Positions 1 through 8,239 of a stretch of 32,356 bases of DNA are shown piece after piece (the stretch's first letter is position 1; every line of letters starts with the position of its first letter). The stretch covers positions 1 to 32,356 of the forward strand of contig NZ_JAQITD010000021.1 in assembly GCF_028618555.1 (NCBI RefSeq). The letters run 5' to 3'. Source of the DNA: Bartonella sp. CM31XJBT. Its GTDB lineage: Bacteria > Pseudomonadota > Alphaproteobacteria > Rhizobiales > Rhizobiaceae. The notes beneath the pieces are model-generated. The model was not told where the DNA came from. It made no database searches and saw only the letters and a list, made by a program, of their open reading frames with translations. The position numbers and the translations under genes were made by a program.

Positions 1-337
1 TACTCGTCGTATATAGTACTCTTTCAATCAAAGAGTCAATATCATTTTTTATTTTTTTTTAAATAAAATAACCCAAACATTTCCAATAAAATATTGTAAC
101 AAAAAATCCTATTTCAAGACATTATTGGAAAAATAAGAAGCGTATAAAAGTTTCTTGCTGGATAGCAGCGGCTTTCAGATTATAATACCCCTCCCCTCAC
201 AACGGTTGCAACTTTTCTTACATATCGCAATGATGTCATGTAAACGGCTAAAGATTAGAGTACATATTCTATAATCACCATTGCATAAATATCTTACACG
301 CTTTATGCTTTTCCATGGGAGCAAAAGGAAGATGTCA
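1..337. other. AT-rich region upstream of the Zur-like gene
   Basis: This stretch is very AT-rich and contains no gene that I can support. Long A and T runs lie around 45-70. It presumably carries the promoter of the regulator that follows, but I could not pick a convincing -35/-10 pair. A reading frame continuous with the regulator can be opened from a TTG at 281, but that extension has no good ribosome binding site. Confidence 0.4.
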
Positions 338-730
338 ATGTCATCTAAACTGACGCGTAACCAAACATTGGTTTTAAATACTTTAAAAAATGCAAAAGGG
401 CCTTTAAGTGCTTATGCGATTCTCAATAACTTACGCGAAGAAGGTTTTCGCGCACCTCTCCAAGTTTATCGTGCGTTAGAAAAACTCGTACAGTTAAAGT
501 GTATTCATCGTCTTGAAAGTGTAAATGCCTTTATGGTCTGTTTACACCCTGAAAACTGTCAACATGAACTTACAACGTTTATAATTTGCGAAAACTGTGG
601 CACAGTCAACGAAATACAAAATCAAACGATTGTATCAAGTTTAAAACAGATGGTTCAAGCGGTTGGCTTCCAAGCACACAAAAGCACCCTAGAAGTACGA
701 GGTCTTTGTAAAAAATGCGCAATAAAATAA
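338..730 (+). CDS. zur: Fur-family regulator, Zur-like
   Basis: Metal-dependent repressor of the Fur superfamily, most like Zur, which shuts down zinc uptake genes when zinc is plentiful. From the chosen ATG the protein has 130 residues. An N-terminal winged helix (about 1-75) is followed by a metal-binding dimerisation domain. The structural zinc site is visible as C84-x2-C87 and C124-x2-C127, and C68, H70 and H76 are candidate regulatory ligands. I chose 338 because an AGGA core ends 8 nt upstream; an ATG at 332 and a TTG at 281 are also in frame. The gene lies just before a tandem duplication that repeats its last third (1065-1203). Zur is preferred over Fur because of the short N-terminus and paired CxxC motifs, but Fur, Mur and PerR cannot be fully excluded. 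Whether it controls the efflux operon downstream is unknown. Confidence 0.8.
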   Translation: MSSKLTRNQTLVLNTLKNAKGPLSAYAILNNLREEGFRAPLQVYRALEKLVQLKCIHRLESVNAFMVCLHPENCQHELTTFIICENCGTVNEIQNQTIVSSLKQMVQAVGFQAHKSTLEVRGLCKKCAIK

Positions 731-757
731 GACATCTAACTTGAAAATAAGATCTCT

Positions 758-789
758 AACTTGCAAGTTTATATATTTAGTATTATGTA
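758..789 (+). promoter_or_regulatory. Palindrome and possible promoter, first copy
   Basis: AACTTGCAAGTT at 758-769 is a perfect 12-bp palindrome, and an extra half site AACTTG lies at 738-743. It overlaps a possible -35 (TTGCAA, 761-766) placed 17 bp from TATGTA (784-789). An operator overlapping a promoter is the natural reading. In this copy it now drives only the broken emrA fragment. Confidence 0.4.
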
Positions 790-903
790 GCAGGGATCGC
801 CTTATTGTTGGAAAAGCTCTTATCGTCCGTGCATATATCACCCTACCCTAGAGTGAGAGGCTTATTATACTCGTTAGAACATAAATATTGAAAGTATAAA
901 ATC

Positions 904-1064
904 ATGTCCGTATCTGAGACCATTTTTTCAACAAAAAATCTCGATAAAATGAAACGAAAAAAAGTAATCAAAGCTCTTCATTATCGTCTTTGCGCTTTTT
1001 GTACTTTGGTTTAGCTATAAGTGGACGACGCAATGGTGTTATATGCTGTCCACTGAAGATGCCT
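904..1064 (+). pseudogene. Truncated, frameshifted emrA 5' fragment
   Basis: This is the duplicated 5' end of emrA. It begins with the same start codon and codons as the intact gene at 1377. One extra base near 979 shifts the frame after about 25 codons, and the homology stops at 1064 where it runs into a duplicated zur fragment. It cannot make a functional adaptor protein. Confidence 0.93.
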
Positions 1065-1203
1065 AAACTGTGGCACAGTCAACGAAATACAAAATCAAAC
1101 GATTGTATCAAGTTTAAAACAGATGGTTCAAGCGGTTGGCTTCCAAGCACACAAAAGCACCCTAGAAGTACGAGGTCTTTGTAAAAAATGCGCAATAAAA
1201 TAA
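1065..1203 (+). pseudogene. Duplicated 3' fragment of the Zur-like gene
   Basis: This is a copy of the last ~46 codons of the regulator at 338-730, including its second CxxC and the stop codon (1201-1203). It lacks the DNA-binding domain and has no start of its own in the zur frame. It is a by-product of the tandem duplication. Confidence 0.93.
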
Positions 1204-1230
1204 GACATCTAACTTGGAAATAAGATCTCT

Positions 1231-1262
1231 AACTTGCAAGTTTATATATTTAGCATTATGTA
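1231..1262 (+). promoter_or_regulatory. Palindromic operator and promoter of emrAB
   Basis: The same perfect palindrome AACTTGCAAGTT occurs at 1231-1242, overlapping TTGCAA (1234-1239), which lies 17 bp from TATGTA (1257-1262). The spacing fits a sigma-70 type promoter and leaves a leader of roughly 110 nt before emrA at 1377. A dimeric regulator bound here would block the -35 box. The regulator is not identified. Confidence 0.45.
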
Positions 1263-1376
1263 GCAGGAATCGCCTTATTGTTGGAAAAGCTCTTATCGTC
1301 CGTGCATATATCACCCTACCCTAGAGTGAGAGGCTTATTATACTCGTTAGAACATAAATATTGAAAGTATAAAATC

Positions 1377-2471
1377 ATGTCCGTATCTGAGACCATTTTT
1401 TCAACAAAAAATCTCGATAAAACGAAACGAAAAAAAGTAATCAAGGCTCTTCTTATCGTCTTTGCGCTTTTTGTACTTTGGTTTAGCTATAAGTGGACGA
1501 CGCAATGGCGTTATATGCTGTCCACTGAAGATGCCTATGTGCAAGGAGATATAGCCGCTATTGCGACTAAATTAAATGGATATATTGAAAAAATTGCCAT
1601 TAAAGCCAACCAAGTTGTAAAAAAGGACGATGTTTTATTTTACCTAGACAATGGTGATTATCAAATAGCCTTGGATCAAACAGAAGCGCATCTTAACACA
1701 CAGAAAAAAACACTTCTACGCATTGATGCGCAAATCACAGCCGCTCGTAGTTCTTTAGATGATGCAAAAGCACAAAAAGCAGCCGCTTCAGCCATAGCAA
1801 CCAATGCACAACTCACCTTAAAACGTGTAACAGAACTGAAAGCCAATCGTTATGCTCCTCAATCCAATGTTGATGATGCCAAATCCGCTTATGAACAAGC
1901 CATTGCGAATGTTAACAGAGCGGATGCAAAAATGGCTTCAGCACGTGCAAATATCCGAGTGCTAGAAGCACAACGAAGTGAAACAGAAAGCGAAACAAAG
2001 AGTTTAGAGCTCTCGCGTAAAAAAGCACAACGTGATCTTGATTCGACCATTATACGAGCGCCATTTGATGGAGTTATAGGAAATTTAACAGCAAAAACGG
2101 GAGATTTTGTTGTAAATGGCCAACGTCTTGCGGCGTTAGTCCCCATACATGCACTTTATATTGAAGCAAACTATAAAGAAACACAGCTACAAGACATTCA
2201 TACCGGACAAAAAGCTTATATTTCTGTTGATGCCTTCGAAGATGATGTTTTTACAGGAACAGTGCTTTCTATTTCGCCCGCAACAGGCGCTGTTTTTTCT
2301 CTTCTGCCTCCACAAAATGCTACCGGTAACTTTACAAAGATTGTCCAGCGCATTCCCGTACGTATTTCTATTCCAGAAGAAGTCTTAAAAACCGGACATA
2401 TCCGAGCAGGAATGAGTGTTTCAGTGAAAATTGATACACGTACAAAGCCACAAGATAAAAGTCTCTTATAA
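1377..2471 (+). CDS. emrA: HlyD/EmrA-family efflux periplasmic adaptor
   Basis: Membrane fusion protein that links an inner-membrane drug exporter to an outer-membrane channel. The 364-residue protein has a short cytoplasmic N-terminus, one membrane segment at about 24-42, a lipoyl-like half motif near 50-75, a long Ala/Lys/Gln-rich coiled-coil hairpin (about 85-200), then the second lipoyl half (IIRAPFDGVIGNL, about 223-235) and a beta-barrel region. This order is typical of EmrA/HlyD adaptors, and the length is slightly short for EmrA. The ATG at 1377 is the start shared with the duplicated fragment at 904. The gene lies 20 bp upstream of an EmrB-type transporter, so the two form an operon. 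Substrate is unknown; EmrAB homologues export hydrophobic drugs, uncouplers or fatty acids. Confidence 0.9.
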   Translation: MSVSETIFSTKNLDKTKRKKVIKALLIVFALFVLWFSYKWTTQWRYMLSTEDAYVQGDIAAIATKLNGYIEKIAIKANQVVKKDDVLFYLDNGDYQIALDQTEAHLNTQKKTLLRIDAQITAARSSLDDAKAQKAAASAIATNAQLTLKRVTELKANRYAPQSNVDDAKSAYEQAIANVNRADAKMASARANIRVLEAQRSETESETKSLELSRKKAQRDLDSTIIRAPFDGVIGNLTAKTGDFVVNGQRLAALVPIHALYIEANYKETQLQDIHTGQKAYISVDAFEDDVFTGTVLSISPATGAVFSLLPPQNATGNFTKIVQRIPVRISIPEEVLKTGHIRAGMSVSVKIDTRTKPQDKSLL

Positions 2472-2491
2472 AAAAAGTAGAAGATCTTACT

Positions 2492-4063
2492 ATGACATCT
2501 TCCATACCAGAGCTCATACAGTCTCAAGAACGCATAGGAATGCGCAAAATTGTAGTTTTTATTGCTATGTCTTTTGGCATGTTTATGGCAATCTTAGATA
2601 TCCAAATCGTTTCCTCTTCTTTAGCTGAAATTCAAGCGGGTCTTACAGCAAGCTCTGAAGAAATTTCATGGGTTCAAACCTCCTATCTCATCGCTGAAGT
2701 CATCATGTTGCCGCTTTCTGGATTTTTAGGAAGATTGCTTTCAACACGTGTTTTCTTCACCATATCAGCGATCGGGTTTACGATTACTTCTGTTCTTTGT
2801 GCAACAGCAACATCTATTGGAGAGATGATTTTGTATCGCGCACTACAAGGTTTTATTGGTGGAGGAATTATCCCAAGCGTTTTTGTCGCCTCTTATGTTC
2901 TTTTTCCTCCGTCCAAACGCCCAATTGTTACCCCTATTGTTGGACTAGTAGCAACATTGGCCCCCACCATTGGTCCAACCGTGGGAGGCTATATTTGTCA
3001 TCTCTCATCATGGCATTGGCTCTTTCTCATCAATGTACCCTGCGGGATTATCATCTCAATTCTCGCTTGGAAATTAATTGATTTTGATAAAGCTGATCCC
3101 TCTTTAATGAAGAAGTTTGATTGGTTAGGATTCATTTCTATGGCTACTTTCTTGGGAACTTTAGAGTATATTCTAGAAGAAGGAGCACGTCATGATTGGC
3201 TGAGTGATACGCTGATTCGGGATTTGTTCATTACCATGATTCTTGCTGCAGCCTTATTCTTCTGGCGTGCTTTTACAGTAAAAGAACCCATTGTAGATCT
3301 CTCTACTTTTTCTAATTTTAATTTTTCAGCTGCATCCATTTTTTCCTTTTCATTGGGAATAGGCCTTTATGGACTCACGTACCTTTATCCTGTCTATTTA
3401 AGCCAAATCCGCCACTTTGATGCCCTCATGATTGGAGAAACATTGTTTCTTTCAGGATTCGTCATGTTATTAACTGCCCCGCTTGCTGGATTTCTTTCAG
3501 CACGAATGGATGCACGTTTAATGATGGCAATAGGACTTTTTGGTTTTGCAATAGGTATTTGGATGGCGAGCTCTATCACAGATAACTGGGATTTTTGGCA
3601 GCTTTTTTGGCCGCAAGTTTTCCGTGGTGCTTCTGTAATGTTATGTATGGTTCCTATTAATAATATTGCCTTGGGAACACTCCCACCAGAACGGATGCAA
3701 AATGCTTCTGGACTCTTTAATCTCACCCGGAATCTAGGTGGGGCTGTAGGGCTTGCCATTATCAACACTCTCATAACAAAACGCACAGACTTCCATCATG
3801 AACGAATAGCCGAAACTCTTAACTACGCAAACAGACAAGCAACTGAAATGCTTTCAAATCTTACTGTATTATTCAAAACAGAAACCTTTGATTCCTATAC
3901 TCTGGCTCTTTCTCAATTGTTTGGTATGGTACGCATACAAGCAACCATTATGGCTATTAGTGATATTTTCTTTATCATAACCATCATTTTTGGTGTTTTG
4001 ACATTTATGACCATGTTTCTCAAAAAAATACCACCTCTCATGGATTCACCACCAAATCACTAA
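2492..4063 (+). CDS. emrB: EmrB/DHA2-family MFS multidrug exporter
   Basis: Proton-driven drug exporter of the 14-helix DHA2 family, the inner-membrane partner of the adaptor encoded just upstream. The 523-residue protein is hydrophobic throughout. Family signatures are visible: a first helix ending in LDIQIVSSSL, the WVQTSYLIAEVIMLPLSG stretch, a motif-C-like GPTVGGYICH near residues 165-175, and WLFLINVPCGI just after it, as in EmrB, FarB and VceB. The last predicted helix is at about 485-512. The ATG at 2492 follows emrA by 20 bp. An export role is well supported; the actual substrate cannot be read from sequence. Confidence 0.92.
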   Translation: MTSSIPELIQSQERIGMRKIVVFIAMSFGMFMAILDIQIVSSSLAEIQAGLTASSEEISWVQTSYLIAEVIMLPLSGFLGRLLSTRVFFTISAIGFTITSVLCATATSIGEMILYRALQGFIGGGIIPSVFVASYVLFPPSKRPIVTPIVGLVATLAPTIGPTVGGYICHLSSWHWLFLINVPCGIIISILAWKLIDFDKADPSLMKKFDWLGFISMATFLGTLEYILEEGARHDWLSDTLIRDLFITMILAAALFFWRAFTVKEPIVDLSTFSNFNFSAASIFSFSLGIGLYGLTYLYPVYLSQIRHFDALMIGETLFLSGFVMLLTAPLAGFLSARMDARLMMAIGLFGFAIGIWMASSITDNWDFWQLFWPQVFRGASVMLCMVPINNIALGTLPPERMQNASGLFNLTRNLGGAVGLAIINTLITKRTDFHHERIAETLNYANRQATEMLSNLTVLFKTETFDSYTLALSQLFGMVRIQATIMAISDIFFIITIIFGVLTFMTMFLKKIPPLMDSPPNH

Positions 4064-4797
4064 GCTTAATTAAAATTGAGAAATATTTTTTATCCTTATC
4101 ACTTTGCTCGTTTCCTATGCACTTTATCTTGTCTCAAGAGACAGTATAAATAAACATATGATTCTAAATGATTCTTCTGATAAAAATTCTTTTAATGCGG
4201 GCTCTTTCCGCACTTAAAAACAACTTCTCGCATACAAAAATTGTTCTAGATGATAATAAACAAAGAGCTTATCTAAAGTGCTCCACACCATAAAGATAAA
4301 GCAGCCATTTCTATAAGATTTTTGATTTATCACCATAGGGCACAAAAGATTAAATCTCTCATCTATCTACCCCCTTTTTACGCTACTATCCTCATAAAAA
4401 CTATTTTGTTAAGATTCTGTGCCCTTCACTCTTTTGATTCTTACAAGAATATTCATAAAAGATTTATGATTCTTGTGATTTTTATTCACGCACATATTTC
4501 TCTTATAATGTGTAGGATAACGTTTTTTTTGATTCTGAATGCAAAATTTTACATGAGAAAATCATTTTGTATTTGATACTCTCATGCCAATTGCAAAACG
4601 ATTTACCTTTATAGCAAAAAAGTAATGATATATTTTTTTCAAAAAAGCTGCTTTTAAACATGTAATTTTATTTTTTTACACTCTTTAAAAAAAGCTGATA
4701 CTTACAATTTTGATTCTACTGCTACATATTTTTCTTTCTTAAGCCCCTTTTCTTTCAACTAGAGCTGAAATTGTATAAAATTTCTCAAAATATCTCT
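4064..4797. other. Intergenic region after emrB, no gene seen
   Basis: This AT-rich spacer shows no credible coding sequence. An open frame at 4322-4576 has biased, low-complexity composition and no ribosome binding site. The only structured element noticed is the small hairpin at 4191-4216. Confidence 0.5.
4191..4216 (+). terminator. Weak hairpin, possible emrB terminator
   Basis: TGCGG (4196-4200) and CCGCA (4208-4212) form a 5-bp stem with a 7-base loop, flanked by TTAA on both sides. There is no good T-run on the plus strand, so intrinsic termination is uncertain. Confidence 0.3.
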
Positions 4798-4960
4798 CTA
4801 TTGAATCAATCAAAACCATTCCCTTGCACATAAAAAGCAAAGAAATAAAAACTGTTTAAGAAAAAAGTAAAATATCCAACCGTTTTGATGCAAGATTTAT
4901 CAACGATATTGAAAACTGGAAAACTGTATGATGATAGCGACTTTAAAAGAACACAAGACA
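4798..4960 (+). pseudogene. Integrase relic 1 (5' region only)
   Basis: This begins with TTGAATCAATCAAAACC, the block found upstream of the other integrase relics in this window, followed by a degraded CTTGCAC segment. About 130 bases later comes CTGGAAAACTGTATGATGATAG, which aligns with the segment of relic 3 near 13470 that corresponds to the N-terminal integrase domain. Nothing translatable survives. The call rests on alignment by eye with better relics. Confidence 0.5.
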
Positions 4961-5205
4961 ACTCAAAAATCCGGTTCCTTCAGTATTATAAAATAAGACA
5001 CTATTTCAAAAAATGAGCTTAAAATATATTCTTACTCACTTAACTGAAATTATCAAAAATAAGAAACCAGCCCCATAAAGAAAAAGCCATATAATAAAAT
5101 CGCAATACAACTCCCCAAAACTTTGTACCGCTAAATACCTTGGCACTATCAAAACGGTATGCTCTTCTCAATGGCAGCTGCTGAAAAACGAAATAAACAC
5201 TATCT

Positions 5206-5790
5206 TCAAGCGACTTTATGATGCTGAAAACGATTTGAAACTTCTCGTTCTCCACTAGGAACCAAAGTGCCATAACACCCAGAAAGATAATGTGGTATCA
5301 GTTCCAACGCTTGAAAGCGATGTTTTTCGTAAGGACCAGGCATTGCCAAATTTTCTGTTAAACTATTTGAAAAGCCAAAACGTTGATAAAATTCAAAATC
5401 CCCTACCAGCAAAATGGCGCCATATCCCAATTTTTTTGCTGTTTCAATTGCATGGCGGACTAAAATTGATCCTATTCCCATACCAGCACATTCAGACGCA
5501 ACAGCCAAGGGGCCTAAAAGTAAAGCATGTTGTGTTTCATTTTTTTCTTTAGAAAAAGAAACATGCCAAAGACGGACACTTCCCACAAGCTCTCCAAGCA
5601 CATTTTTAACCACAAAAGAGAGCCCTTGAGCAGCCAAACGACCACGACGTAAAACCTCTGATGATTTACGTTTACGTCCATACCCCATCATTGAATCAAG
5701 CAAATTTTCTCGATAAGGCTTATCGGCTTCTTGCTCTAATAAAAGTGTAAAACATGCCCCATCTTTTGTTTGAAAATTAATCATGTTCAT
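5206..5790 (-). CDS. GNAT-family N-acetyltransferase
   Basis: Acetyl-CoA-dependent acetyltransferase of the YhbS-like group. From the ATG at 5790 the protein has 194 residues; a second ATG at 5784 is equally possible, and a longer frame to 5832 lacks support. The acetyl-CoA-binding motif A is clear as GMGIGSILVRHAIETAKKLG in the middle of the protein, preceded by the beta-4 strand LLGPLAV and followed by FYQRFGF, which closes the GNAT fold. The C-terminus (LVPSG) is typical of this group. The gene lies about 75 bp downstream of the decarboxylase on the same strand and may be co-transcribed with it, so a polyamine or related amine substrate is conceivable, but that is inference from position only. 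Confidence 0.8.
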   Translation of the reverse strand: MNMINFQTKDGACFTLLLEQEADKPYRENLLDSMMGYGRKRKSSEVLRRGRLAAQGLSFVVKNVLGELVGSVRLWHVSFSKEKNETQHALLLGPLAVASECAGMGIGSILVRHAIETAKKLGYGAILLVGDFEFYQRFGFSNSLTENLAMPGPYEKHRFQALELIPHYLSGCYGTLVPSGEREVSNRFQHHKVA

Positions 5791-5864
5791 CTCTATAACC
5801 GCCCTCTTACAGCGCCATGACGAGCATAGCAAAAAATCTAAAAAACTATAGTTAAAAGGAAATG

Positions 5865-6998
5865 TCAGATCACATATGATCGTAAAGGCTCAAAACCATT
5901 AAAAGCAACCGATGCGTAAGTTGTTGTGTAAGCACCCGTTCCATGAATCAATATTTCATCTCCTATCGTTAGGGATAGAGGAAGCGGATAAGGTGTTTTT
6001 TCATAGAGAACATCTGCCGAATCGCATGTCGGTCCAGCCAAAATACAAGGCTCCATCACCTTATCATCATGAGGTGTCTCAATAGGATAACGAATGGCTT
6101 CATCCATAGTCTCAGCAAGACCATTAAATTTCCCAATATCAAGATAAACCCATCGTACATTATCGTTATCAGCTTTTTTAGATATTAGAACAACTTCTGT
6201 ACGAATAACACCAGCATTGCCAACCATCGCACGTCCTGGCTCAATAATCGTCTCAGGGATACGATTACCAAAATGCTTTTTCAATGAATCAAAAACTGCT
6301 GTACCATAAGCTTGTTCTGTAGGGACATCTTTCAAATAACGCGTTGGAAAACCGCCCCCCATATTCACCAACCTTAGTGAAATGCCTTCTTGTTCCAAAC
6401 GCTTAAACACTGTAGAAGCATCCGATAAAGCACGATCCCACGCACTCAAATCAACCTGCTGAGATCCAACATGAAAAGAAACACCATAGGCTTGCAAACC
6501 CAATTGGTGTGCCCGTCTTAGAACATCAACCGCCATATCTGGAACACAACCAAATTTGCGTGACAATGGCCACTCTGCACCTTTGCCATCGGTAAGAACA
6601 CGGCAAAAAACACGTGCTCCTGGAGCAACACGCGCAATTTTTTCCACTTCTTCAACACAATCAACAGCATAAAGTGAAACTCCCAATGCATATGCTCGTG
6701 CAATATCACGCTCTTTTTTAATCGTATTTCCAAAAGAAATACGCTCTGACGTTGCTCCTGCTTTTAAAGCCATTTCAATTTCTGCAACAGAAGCCGCATC
6801 AAAAGAAGATCCTAAAGAACTTAGCAAACGCAAGATTTCAGGAGCTGGATTTGCCTTTATTGCGTAAAAAATACGAGACTGCGGCAGAGCTTTTTCAAAA
6901 TTTAAATAGTTATCACGAACAACATCAAGGTCAACAATTAAGCATGGACCTTCAGAACGATGTGTTGCAAGAAAATCGCGAATACGTTGCGTTGCCAT
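5865..6998 (-). CDS. Ornithine decarboxylase, PLP fold type III
   Basis: PLP-dependent decarboxylase of the alanine-racemase-fold (eukaryotic ODC/LysA-like) group, expected to convert ornithine (possibly also lysine) to putrescine (cadaverine). The protein has 377 residues. The PLP lysine is K48 in YAIKANP. H176 in FHVGSQ, the glycine loop GGGFPTR (214-220) and EPGRAMVGNAG (253-263) bind the cofactor. C325 in GPTCDSAD is the active-site cysteine supplied across the dimer interface. I chose the ATG at 6998 over a TTG at 7004 because AAGGAG lies 8 nt upstream. The CDSAD motif and speF-like leader favour ODC over diaminopimelate decarboxylase. Regulation is probably through the ~420-nt structured leader. 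Confidence 0.9.
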   Translation of the reverse strand: MATQRIRDFLATHRSEGPCLIVDLDVVRDNYLNFEKALPQSRIFYAIKANPAPEILRLLSSLGSSFDAASVAEIEMALKAGATSERISFGNTIKKERDIARAYALGVSLYAVDCVEEVEKIARVAPGARVFCRVLTDGKGAEWPLSRKFGCVPDMAVDVLRRAHQLGLQAYGVSFHVGSQQVDLSAWDRALSDASTVFKRLEQEGISLRLVNMGGGFPTRYLKDVPTEQAYGTAVFDSLKKHFGNRIPETIIEPGRAMVGNAGVIRTEVVLISKKADNDNVRWVYLDIGKFNGLAETMDEAIRYPIETPHDDKVMEPCILAGPTCDSADVLYEKTPYPLPLSLTIGDEILIHGTGAYTTTYASVAFNGFEPLRSYVI

Positions 6999-7004
6999 CT
7001 GCAA

Positions 7005-7424
7005 TTCTCCTTGAGGGAACGCTCCCCCACTCTATGCTTAGACAGCCAAAGCTGCCAAAAGCTAAAGGACAAAAAACACACAACAACCATCCCCATTCTG
7101 ATTACAAAAAACCAGAAATTAGCATTGCATGCTGCGAAAGAACAGCGCGAAACCGCGTTATTCTATTTTATATGCCTTTTTGATTGGAGTTGAGAAAACC
7201 ACTTCCGCACTGAAGGCAATGAGGTGTGCCTCTATAGTTATCCCAGCATTTAAAAGCTGGAAGACACCAGAAAGGCCCGCACCGTCGTTGCTTCAAGATG
7301 TCCTCATTCTTGCAATTGGCTGTAAGAATGACTGGAGCGGTTAGTTCCAGGTACCGTACCGGTTAATCTCACCATTTGAGAACCAGCGGACACCCACAGG
7401 CACGTGCGACTTTGGGCAAGGCAT
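7005..7424 (-). ncRNA. speF leader: speF-type structured leader of the decarboxylase mRNA
   Basis: The ~420 nt between the decarboxylase and its promoter are GC-richer than the surroundings and full of hairpins: CCAGC/GCTGG (7243-7247 with 7256-7260), CATTCTT/AAGAATG (7305-7311 with 7324-7330), GGTAC/GTACC (7350-7354 with 7356-7360) and CGCG/CGCG (7146-7149 with 7154-7157). An Rfam family, the speF leader, is known upstream of ornithine decarboxylase genes in alphaproteobacteria and has about this length. I assign this region to it from position, gene context, length and structure. The assignment was not checked against a covariance model. Confidence 0.65.
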
Positions 7425-7453
7425 CCTATAAAACGAATTCTTTCTCATTTCAA
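7425..7453 (-). promoter_or_regulatory. Promoter of the speF leader/decarboxylase unit
   Basis: On the minus strand TTGAAA (7448-7453) and TATAGG (7425-7430) are separated by exactly 17 bp. This is a good sigma-70 type pair and would start transcription near 7418, at the upstream edge of the structured leader. Confidence 0.6.
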
Positions 7454-7529
7454 TCATTTTTTTAATTTTAAACATTTTTTAATTCTTAAAGATAAAATGA
7501 TGCGAAAAAACAACACTCTCCCCCACCAA

Positions 7530-7915
7530 ACAAGGTCATTCATCCACTTTCATGGGATCACTCCCCTCATGTAAAACAGAATACCCCAAACGGAATATAG
7601 TTGGGTTGTATCTTCACGTACTTTCTTTAAAGAAACATTTCTTAAAGTGCTCGAGCCAACTTCACACCAGCGCCCATAAATGATAGAATAGTACCCCCAA
7701 TAAAATAATATAAAATCTATTGAACCCACTATTTTTAGGCTTCATAAAAGAGCAAGCTGATCATCATCACACACTAAGCCCCCAATGTTGTGACAGCCCT
7801 TGACATTTGAGACGATTAATAAGAGGCACGTCCTTCTTGTATTGTTTTACTCCACGTGACTTTCCCCGCTTGTAACGTGGAAGAGATATGGTTTTTATTG
7901 ATTCAACCATAGAAA
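7530..7915 (-). pseudogene. Integrase relic 2 (5' block plus N-terminal domain)
   Basis: Read on the minus strand from 7915, the sequence shows the conserved block GAATCAATAAAAACC, then ACGTTACAAGC, then a start region (GTGCCTCTTATTAATCGTCTC, about 7830). Further on comes a stretch that reads, with frame changes, as STLRNVSLKKVREDTTQLYSVW (about 7655-7590). The last part matches the R-x-VSL-x-x-AR motif of the DUF4102 N-terminal domain of phage integrases. Frameshifts and stops are many, and the core-binding and catalytic domains are absent. Confidence 0.7.
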
Positions 7916-8125
7916 CAGGCTTGGAATGAGAGAATCCTGACGATATTTAGATCTCTTATTCAAGATGTAAATAGCCAATTATTATAAATCAATGTGCTAA
8001 ATTGTTCGTAAATGACTTTTCTATTTTAAAATGAAAAGTATTTGAAATACTCAATCCTATAAAATCAAAGAAAGCAAACAATCTATAATGATTACTTATA
8101 AGTCAAATAATTTAACATAAACAAA
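7916..8125. other. AT-rich spacer
   Basis: No coding sequence or RNA gene is recognised between the integrase relic and the trhO terminator. Confidence 0.4.
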
Positions 8126-8148
8126 AAGACCGAATAATATCCGGTCTT
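8121..8148 (-). terminator. Intrinsic terminator of trhO
   Basis: On the minus strand AAGACCG and CGGTCTT form a 7-bp stem (8142-8148 with 8126-8132) followed by a run of T residues. It lies about 90 bp beyond the trhO stop and has a standard rho-independent layout. Confidence 0.7.
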
Positions 8149-8184
8149 ATAAAATATTTTTCTACTAATATTAAAAAACTCTTC

Positions 8185-8202
8185 TCTCTTAAATTTAAGA
8201 GA
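8185..8202. repeat. 18-bp perfect palindrome downstream of trhO
   Basis: TCTCTTAAATTTAAGAGA is a perfect inverted repeat between the trhO stop and its main terminator. It could be an accessory hairpin or a protein-binding site. Its function is unknown. Confidence 0.5.
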
Positions 8203-8239
8203 AAAACGCTACAATTTAAAGCCCTACACTGCGATATCC

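Larger units (their letters stand above)
592..1536. repeat. 473-bp tandem duplication spanning zur 3' end and emrA 5' end
   Basis: Bases 592-1064 and 1065-1536 are near-identical direct repeats. Each unit holds the last third of the Zur-like gene, the intergenic region and the first ~160 bases of emrA. I counted about six substitutions and one single-base insertion (in the first copy, near 979). The inner junction fuses the emrA fragment directly to the zur fragment around 1064/1065 with almost no microhomology. The intact genes use the outer ends: zur reads into copy 1 and emrA starts in copy 2. Confidence 0.95.

Noticed and set aside
990..1184. Open frame across the junction of the duplicated emrA and zur fragments
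   Set aside because: It is made of out-of-frame sequence from two gene fragments joined by the duplication and has no start signal or domain.
4322..4576. 84-codon open frame in the spacer after emrB
   Set aside because: Biased AT-rich composition, no ribosome binding site, no recognisable features; probably chance.
5040..5273. 77-codon minus-strand frame overlapping the end of the acetyltransferase gene
   Set aside because: It overlaps a well-supported gene in another frame and its hydrophobic end has no family likeness; I could not support it as a gene or a relic.
7041..7052. CAGC/GCTG hairpin near the decarboxylase start as a terminator
   Set aside because: The stem is only 4 bp and has no T run on the minus strand; it is more likely part of the structured leader.
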